Shown here piece after piece: positions 13,253 through 18,024 of a stretch of 18,024 nucleotides of DNA. The stretch covers positions 1 to 18,024 of the forward strand of contig RHBP01000017.1 in NCBI GenBank assembly GCA_010030955.1, given 5' to 3'. Under the pieces are notes generated by a model. That model did not search any database. It was not told the DNA's origin and saw only the letters and a list, made by a program, of their open reading frames with translations. The stretch comes from Synechococcaceae bacterium WBB_10_009 (GTDB lineage Bacteria; Cyanobacteriota; Cyanobacteriia; PCC-6307; Cyanobiaceae). Made by a program: the position numbers and the translations under genes. How positions within the stretch are numbered: the stretch's first letter is position 1; the number at the start of each line of letters is the position of its first letter.

Positions 13253-14269
13253 TGGATCCAGCAGCGCCACCAGCAGATCCACCGCCACGCTCACCGCCAC
13301 CACCAGGCCCGCCACCACCACCACAATCCCCTGCACCACCGGGTAATCCCGCTGGCTGATGGCCTCCTGCAGCCGAAAGGCCACCCCGGGCCAGGAGTAG
13401 GTGACTTCAATCAACAGCGCCCCACCGATCAGCGACGCCACGGTGATGCCCGTGATTGTGAGCACCGGCAGCAGGGCATTGGGCAGGGCATGGCGCAGCA
13501 CCACCCGCCGCTCGCTGAGGCCGCGGCTGCGGGCCGCCTCCACGTAGTCGGAATCGAGGGCACGCCGCAGGTTGAGCCGCAGGGCGTTGGCGAACACGCC
13601 GCTGAGCAGCAGCCCGAGGGTGCCGGCGGGCAGCACCAGATGGCGCAGGGCGCCCGCGAGCAGCTCCCACTGCCCGTTCTGCAACCCCTGCTGCAGCCCG
13701 ACCAGCAGGTAAAAGCCCCCCTGGGGCGGCGGCAGCACCGTGGGCGGCAACCGGCCCCCCACCGGCAACCAGCCCAGCCACACGGCAAACAGCAGCTGCA
13801 CCATCATCGCGGCCCAGAACGGCGGCAGGGCATAGGTGCCGATGCCGTACAGGCGGCCGGCCAGGTCGAGCCGCCCCTCCGGCCGCGCCACCCCGCTGAA
13901 GCCCACCGCCAGCCCCACCAGGGCCGCCAGCAGCAGGGCCACCAGCCCCAGCTCCAGGCTGGCGGGCAGGCTGGCGGCGATGGTGGCGCGCACCGGTTCC
14001 TGGTTGGTGAGCGACTCCCCGAGGTCGCCCCGCAGCAGCTGGGCCAGGAAGTGGCCGTATTGCTGCCACAGGGGTTGGTCGAGCCCCAGCTGGCTGCGCA
14101 GGGCCGCCCGCGCGGCGGCGGGGGCACGGCTGCCCAGCAACGCGTCGATCGGGTCGCCGGGGGCCACCCGCAGCAGCAGAAACACCAGGCTGGCGATCAG
14201 CCACAGCATCACCGGCGCCAGGGCCAGCCGGGCCAGCAGGTAGCGCAGCAGGCGGCGGCCCCGGCTCAT
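13238..14269 (-). CDS. DppB/OppB-type ABC transporter permease
   Basis: Inner-membrane permease of a peptide/nickel-type ABC importer, 343 residues, six predicted membrane segments. Seen: the N-terminal LLRYLLARLALAPVMLWLIASLVFLLLRVAPGDP pattern typical of DppB, DPIDALLG, LGLDQPLWQQYGHFL, and the ATPase-contact EAA loop EAARSRGLSERRVVLRHALPNAL. It ends DLLVALLDPRLSF, the usual DppB ending (LDPR). Start: ATG at 14269, which overlaps the TGA of the upstream binding-protein gene as ATGA, so translation is probably coupled. No DppC partner and no ATPase genes follow, since the next gene is convergent; they must be encoded elsewhere. Confidence 0.92.
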   Translation of the reverse strand: MSRGRRLLRYLLARLALAPVMLWLIASLVFLLLRVAPGDPIDALLGSRAPAAARAALRSQLGLDQPLWQQYGHFLAQLLRGDLGESLTNQEPVRATIAASLPASLELGLVALLLAALVGLAVGFSGVARPEGRLDLAGRLYGIGTYALPPFWAAMMVQLLFAVWLGWLPVGGRLPPTVLPPPQGGFYLLVGLQQGLQNGQWELLAGALRHLVLPAGTLGLLLSGVFANALRLNLRRALDSDYVEAARSRGLSERRVVLRHALPNALLPVLTITGITVASLIGGALLIEVTYSWPGVAFRLQEAISQRDYPVVQGIVVVVAGLVVAVSVAVDLLVALLDPRLSF

Positions 14270-15867
14270 GGCTGCGGGCTCCGCTGTAGGGCCTGCAGCA
14301 GCAGGCGCCCTGAGCCATCAAATTGCGGTGCCTTGAGGCGGCGCTGCGCCCAGGCCCGCGGGGCCACCAGCCACACCGGCAGGTAGGGGTTGGCGGCGGC
14401 GGTGCGCCGTTGGATGCGCCGCAGCAGCTGCCGGCGGGCTTCGCCGCTGAGGCTGGCGCTGCGGCTCAGCTCCTGCTGCAGGCCAGGGGCCGCCCAGAAG
14501 CTTCCACTGGCGGCGCTGGCCCCCTTGAGGCAGCGCGACCCGCGCTGCCGGTCGCAGCCCAACAGCGGCACCAGGTAGTTGTCGGCATCGGGGAAGTCGC
14601 CCATCCACTCCAGCAGGATCAGCGGGAACGTGCCATCCCCCAGTTGCCGGTAGGCGGTGGTGGCCTCCATGCCCGTCACCTCCAGCTGCACGCAGTCCCC
14701 CAGGTCGCGGCGCAGCTGCTCCTGCCAGGTGAGGGCAAACAGCCGGTCGGCGGGGATGTTGGAGCGGAAGGTGAGCGGCAGCTGCAGCCGCCGCCCCTGG
14801 CAGTAGCCCGCCTGGCGGTAGAGGCGGCGCGCCGCAGTGGGGTTGTAGTCCGGCCAGGCGCCGGGGTCGGCCCCCGGCAGGTTGGGGGGCACCAGATTGC
14901 GCAGGGGCGGGCGTTGTTGCAGGGTCACCCGCTGGCTGATGGTGCGGCGATCGAGGCTGAGGGCCACGGCCTGGCGCAGGCGCGGATCGGCCAGGGGCGG
15001 CTGGTCGGTGAGCAGGGTGAGGTAGCCGATCTCCAGGGCGGGGCCGCTGCCGGCCCGCAGCTGCCCCCGCTTTGCCCGGCGTTGCAGCTCCGCCTGCTGA
15101 TCGATCTCCAGGCTGGTGGAGAGCAGCACATCCACCTCGCCGCTGCTCAAGGCTCCGAACAGGGCGGTGGAGTTGCTGAGGCCCACCAGGTCGATGCCGC
15201 CGTTGCTGGGGCGGGGGCCCCAATAGCCGGCGAAGGGCTCCAGCCGTTGCTTCTGGGGATTGAAGAAGGTGAGGCGGTAGGGGCCGGTGCCCACGAAGCG
15301 CTCGTTGAGGAAGCGGCGGCGGTGCTGCCGGTAGGCCTGGGGCGACACCGGTGTGAGGTTGATGGCGCTGAGCAGCTGCGCCAGCGGGCTGTAGGGCCGC
15401 TTGAGGGTGAGTTCCAGCGTGTGGCGGTCCACCGCCCGCACGGCGGCCACCCGATCCCCCAGCAGGTAGCTGAGCTTGCCGATGGCCAGAAACCGCTCCA
15501 GGCTGAAGGCCATGGCGGCGGCATCGAAGGCGGTGCCGTCGTGGAAGCGCACACCACGGCGCAGCTCCACCCGGGCGCGGCGGCCGTCGGCGCTGAGCTG
15601 CGGCCAGCCCACCGCCAGGCTGGGGTGCAGCTTGCCCTGGGCATCGATGCGGTAGAGCGTGTCGCCGATGCCGCTCAACACCTGCAGCGCGCCCACGCTG
15701 TAGGCCGCGGCGGGATCAATGCTGTCGAGCCGGTTTTTGCTGGCCACCACCAGGCGCTGCTCGGGGTGGGTGGGCAGGCAGCCGGTGAGGGGAGTGAGCA
15801 GCGCCCCCACGCCCAGCAGGAGGAGGAGAGGGGCCCAGCGGTTGCGATCGGTGGGCAGCCGCGTCAA
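14266..15867 (-). CDS. ABC transporter family 5 substrate-binding lipoprotein
   Basis: Extracytoplasmic solute-binding protein (SBP_bac_5; DppA/OppA/NikA group), 533 residues from TTG 15867. Seen: basic n-region, hydrophobic core and lipobox LTGC with Cys at about residue 30, giving a lipid-anchored protein; then SKNRLDSIDPAAAYSV, GDTLYRIDAQGKLHPSLAVGWPQ, the family signature LRRGVRFHDGTAFDAAAMAFSLERF, GTGPYRL, and LRQAVALSLDRRTI. A ligand cannot be assigned; peptides, nickel and glycans are all handled by relatives. Start chosen to give a normal lipoprotein signal; the upstream frame to 15999 overlaps the 60-aa gene. Coupled to the permease by a 4-nt overlap, and 28 nt after the 60-aa gene. 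Confidence 0.9.
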   Translation of the reverse strand: MTRLPTDRNRWAPLLLLLGVGALLTPLTGCLPTHPEQRLVVASKNRLDSIDPAAAYSVGALQVLSGIGDTLYRIDAQGKLHPSLAVGWPQLSADGRRARVELRRGVRFHDGTAFDAAAMAFSLERFLAIGKLSYLLGDRVAAVRAVDRHTLELTLKRPYSPLAQLLSAINLTPVSPQAYRQHRRRFLNERFVGTGPYRLTFFNPQKQRLEPFAGYWGPRPSNGGIDLVGLSNSTALFGALSSGEVDVLLSTSLEIDQQAELQRRAKRGQLRAGSGPALEIGYLTLLTDQPPLADPRLRQAVALSLDRRTISQRVTLQQRPPLRNLVPPNLPGADPGAWPDYNPTAARRLYRQAGYCQGRRLQLPLTFRSNIPADRLFALTWQEQLRRDLGDCVQLEVTGMEATTAYRQLGDGTFPLILLEWMGDFPDADNYLVPLLGCDRQRGSRCLKGASAASGSFWAAPGLQQELSRSASLSGEARRQLLRRIQRRTAAANPYLPVWLVAPRAWAQRRLKAPQFDGSGRLLLQALQRSPQP

Positions 15868-15895
15868 GGGCCAGGGCTCAGGGGCGTGGCGCCAT

Positions 15896-16078
15896 TCAAG
15901 GGCGGTGGGGCCGGCTGGCGCGCACCTGCTGCAGGGAAATTTCAAACACCTCGGAGCCCTGGCGGGAGAGGGGCCAACGCCGCAACCAGCAGCGGTCATG
16001 GCTGTCGTCGACGCTGATCACCTGGTAGGTGTGCTCGTCGCTGGCGAGGGTGACGCAGTCACCCTGGTGGAACGTCAT
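15896..16078 (-). CDS. Small conserved hypothetical protein (60 aa), SH3-like
   Basis: Not recognised by name. It opens MTFHQGDCVTLASDEHTYQV, then ISVDDSHDRCWLRRWPLS and FEISLQQV. The pattern of a G-D-x-V turn and short beta strands with W-x-R-R-W resembles small SH3-barrel proteins recurrent in cyanobacteria. There is no signal or membrane segment. Start: ATG at 16078. The sequence just upstream is a 12-bp tandem repeat that would read LASPLASPP in frame, so an upstream start cannot be ruled out. It is first in a likely operon with the binding protein and permease (28-nt gap), though its role there is unclear. Confidence 0.7.
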   Translation of the reverse strand: MTFHQGDCVTLASDEHTYQVISVDDSHDRCWLRRWPLSRQGSEVFEISLQQVRASRPHRP

Positions 16079-16239
16079 GGGTGGGGAAGCCAAAGGGGAA
16101 GCCAAACGGGAGGGGAGAACAACCAAGTCGCGATGAACCAAGGTTTCCGCGGCACCGGCGGTTGAAGGGTTCGCTGTGATACAGCCCCGCGCTTGCGTCA
16201 GCGGATTCGCACGTGGGTCCAATCTGCCTCAGCGCCGGA
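16079..16239. other. 161-nt intergenic region between hom and the 60-aa gene
   Basis: It holds the 12-bp tandem repeat next to the 60-aa gene and one copy of the octamer GTGCGAAT (minus strand, 16212-16205) 28 nt after the hom stop. No convincing -35/-10 pair, RNA gene or T-tract terminator was seen, though the operon promoter for the 60-aa gene should lie here. Confidence 0.5.
16083..16106. repeat. Perfect 12-bp tandem repeat (2 copies)
   Basis: GGGGAAGCCAAA occurs twice head to tail at 16083-16094 and 16095-16106. It ends 5 nt upstream of the ATG of the 60-aa gene, taking the place where a ribosome binding site would be; on the mRNA it reads as a U/C-rich tract. Being a multiple of three, copy changes would keep frame if translation began upstream. 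Confidence 0.6.
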
Positions 16240-17550
16240 TCAGAGCGTGCGCAGGCAGGCGGCAACAGCCTTCACGTTGGGCAAAGCTTCGATGGCGGCG
16301 AGGGCGCGGCGGAAGTTGGCCTCCTGCACCTCGTGGGTGATCACCACGATTTCGGCATCCGCCGCATCGCCGCTGGTTTCGAACTGCACGATCGAGCGGA
16401 TCGACACCCCCTGATCCCCGAAGCAGGTGCCGATGCGCCCGATCACCCCGGCCTGGTCGCCGGTCTGCAGGCGCAGGTAGTTGCGGTGCAGGGTGAGGCC
16501 GGGGTCCACCAGGCGGCAGGGGCGCCACTGGCCCGCCGCCAGCAGCGGATCGAGGCCGCCGGCGGCGCCGGTGGCTTCGCGGATGCCGGCGATGTTGAGG
16601 ATGTCCGCCACCACTGCGGAGGCGGTGGGGCCCGCCCCAGCGCCCGGCCCGTAGAACATCACCCGGCCCACGGGGTCCCCCTCCACCAGGATGGCGTTGT
16701 TCACCCCGTGCACCCCCGCCAGGGGATGGTCCTTGGGCAGCAGGGTGGGGTTGACCCGCACATCCAGCTGCACGGTGCCGTCGGGGTCGGTGCCGAGGAA
16801 CTGGGCCGTGGCCACCAGCTTCACCACGTAGCCCAGCTGGGCGGCGTAGTTCACATCGCGGGCATCAAGCCGGTCGATGCCTTCGGTGGGGATGGCGCTG
16901 CGCGCGATGGCCCCGCCGTAGGCCAGGCCCGAGAGGATGGCGATCTTGTCGGCGGCGTCGCCCCCCTGCACATCGGCGGCGGGGTCGGCCTCGGCGTAGC
17001 CCAGCCGCTGGGCATCCGCCAGCACCGCCCCGTAGGCCGCCCCCTCATCCGCCATGCGGCTGAGGATGTAGTTGGTGGTGCCGTTGATGATGCCGCTCAC
17101 CCGCAGGATGCGGTTGCCGCCGAGCGATTGCTTCAGCGGCTCGATGATCGGGATGCCGCCGCCCACGGCCGCTTCGATCAGCACGTAGACCCCCCGCTCG
17201 GCGGCGGCCGCGGCGATCTCTTCGCCGTAGCGGGCGATCACCGCCTTGTTGGCGGTCACCACCGCCTTGCCGGCGGCGATGGCGCGCAGGATCAGGCTGC
17301 GGGCCGGCTCCAGGCCGCCCATCACCTCCACCACGATGTCCACGGCCGGATCGTCCACCACCGCCTCCGGGCTGGTGCAGACCACCTCGGCGGGCAGGTC
17401 CACCGGGCGGGGGCGGTTCAGATCCCGCACGGCCACCCGTTGGAGCGCCAGCTGGCCCACCAGCGGATGGCGCCCCTCGGGGTTGAGCAGGATCTCGGCC
17501 ACGCCCGCTCCCACCGTGCCGAGCCCGAGCAAGCCGATGCCGATGGTCAT
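16240..17550 (-). CDS. hom: Homoserine dehydrogenase
   Basis: NAD(P)H-dependent reduction of aspartate semialdehyde to homoserine, the branch point to threonine, methionine and isoleucine. The 436-residue monofunctional enzyme shows the Rossmann motif GLGTVG (residues 9-14), VVTANKAVIA, INGTTNYILS, the family signature GYAEADPAADVQGGDAADKIAILS (substrate and catalytic Lys region) and a C-terminal ACT domain (DQAGVIGRIGTCFGDQGVSIRSIVQ) for feedback control, probably by threonine. Length is normal and all key residues are present. Start: ATG at 17550. It lies 27 nt downstream of sufE on the same strand and is probably co-transcribed with it. Confidence 0.96.
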   Translation of the reverse strand: MTIGIGLLGLGTVGAGVAEILLNPEGRHPLVGQLALQRVAVRDLNRPRPVDLPAEVVCTSPEAVVDDPAVDIVVEVMGGLEPARSLILRAIAAGKAVVTANKAVIARYGEEIAAAAAERGVYVLIEAAVGGGIPIIEPLKQSLGGNRILRVSGIINGTTNYILSRMADEGAAYGAVLADAQRLGYAEADPAADVQGGDAADKIAILSGLAYGGAIARSAIPTEGIDRLDARDVNYAAQLGYVVKLVATAQFLGTDPDGTVQLDVRVNPTLLPKDHPLAGVHGVNNAILVEGDPVGRVMFYGPGAGAGPTASAVVADILNIAGIREATGAAGGLDPLLAAGQWRPCRLVDPGLTLHRNYLRLQTGDQAGVIGRIGTCFGDQGVSIRSIVQFETSGDAADAEIVVITHEVQEANFRRALAAIEALPNVKAVAACLRTL

Positions 17551-17577
17551 GCCGCCGTGACGCCGTAAACGGGGATC

Positions 17578-17997
17578 CTAGAAATCGGCCAGGGCCTTGG
17601 CCTGGGCCTGCATCAAGCGCAGGATGTTGAGGAAGCCGTTGGCCCGTGAGGGGGTCAGGCTGGCCTGCAGGCCCGTCTCCGCCAGCACGCTGGCGTCGAT
17701 GGCGGCGGCGGTGGCCGGATCGAGCCCCTCCAACCCCTCGATCAGCAGGGCCAGCAGCCCCTTGGTGATGGCGGCGTCGGAATCCCCCTGCCAGTGCAGC
17801 TTGCCGTCCACCAGTTGGCCCACCACATACACCTGCGACACGCAGCCCTTGACCTTGAAGGCGTCGGTGCGGAATGCCTCCGGCAACGGCTGCAGTTTCT
17901 TCGCCAGCCACAGCACGTACTCGTAGCGCCGTTTGGGGTCGGCGGTGCTTTTCAGGCGTTCAACGATTTGATCGAGCTTCTGGCTGCCGGAGGCCAT
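17578..17997 (-). CDS. sufE: SufE-family cysteine desulfurase activator
   Basis: Accepts persulfide sulfur from SufS and stimulates it in Fe-S cluster assembly, the main pathway in cyanobacteria. The 139-residue product has the family core: LDQIVERLKSTADPKRRYEYVLWLAKKL, then KVKGCVSQVYV with the sulfur-accepting Cys at residue 52 (Cys51 in E. coli SufE), WQGDSDAAITKGLLALLI and ANGFLNILRLM. Start: ATG at 17997 preferred over the TTG one codon upstream. Only 27 nt upstream are visible, so its promoter is not in the window. Expected to be co-transcribed with hom. Confidence 0.95.
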   Translation of the reverse strand: MASGSQKLDQIVERLKSTADPKRRYEYVLWLAKKLQPLPEAFRTDAFKVKGCVSQVYVVGQLVDGKLHWQGDSDAAITKGLLALLIEGLEGLDPATAAAIDASVLAETGLQASLTPSRANGFLNILRLMQAQAKALADF

Positions 17998-18024
17998 CAA
18001 TGGGGGCGGCGGATGCGCTGGAGT

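Noticed and set aside
14323..16017. 564-residue plus-strand open frame
   Set aside because: Mirror frame of the substrate-binding protein gene; low-complexity Gly/Ala/Gln/His sequence without motifs.
16213..17568. 451-residue plus-strand open frame
   Set aside because: Mirror of hom; rich in His/Gly/Val, no recognisable domain, while hom is beyond doubt.

Overview
The window looks like the chromosome of a high-GC freshwater or brackish picocyanobacterium of the Cyanobium / Synechococcus group. The evidence is a Ycf39-type photosystem II assembly protein, a picocyanobacterial-style IF-1, a reductase fused to a C-terminal thioredoxin (NTRC type), and a cyanobacterial DUF1400 alpha/beta hydrolase. 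GC content is very high, packing is tight and there are many non-ATG starts. Only one HIP1 site (GGCGATCGCC, 7334-7343) was seen. The species is inferred by eye.

Layout, left to right. (1) 1-3757: ycf39 (5' end cut by the window), a 71-aa small gene with a good promoter, then rluE on the minus strand, divergent infA, and trxB/NTRC on the minus strand, whose frame is broken between the reductase and thioredoxin domains. (2) 3758-5956: an 82-aa unknown protein and an SF2 helicase on the minus strand, then a divergent 58-aa unknown protein. (3) 5957-9009: an atypical SDR and wecB (UDP-GlcNAc 2-epimerase) on plus, converging on an HlyD/MacA-type adaptor with a 1-nt frameshift. (4) 9010-10448: ychF with a 4-nt insertion, then a 66-aa unknown protein. 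(5) 10449-13231: an MFS transporter and a divergent DUF1400 hydrolase. (6) 13238-16078: a minus-strand operon of a 60-aa protein, a family 5 solute-binding lipoprotein and a DppB-type permease. (7) 16240-17997: sufE then hom (homoserine dehydrogenase), minus strand.

The genes are mostly housekeeping: redox, translation, amino-acid and Fe-S metabolism, envelope sugar supply, transport. No gap exceeds 300 bases. I saw no tRNA, rRNA, CRISPR array, insertion sequence or phage gene, and no clear candidate for an undescribed multi-gene system. The best leads are small: inverted repeats built around the stop codons at all five convergent gene junctions (an almost perfect tandem pair at 13219-13252), a recurring octamer upstream of three minus-strand genes, and three frame breaks in conserved genes within 8 kb, which probably say more about the assembly than the biology.
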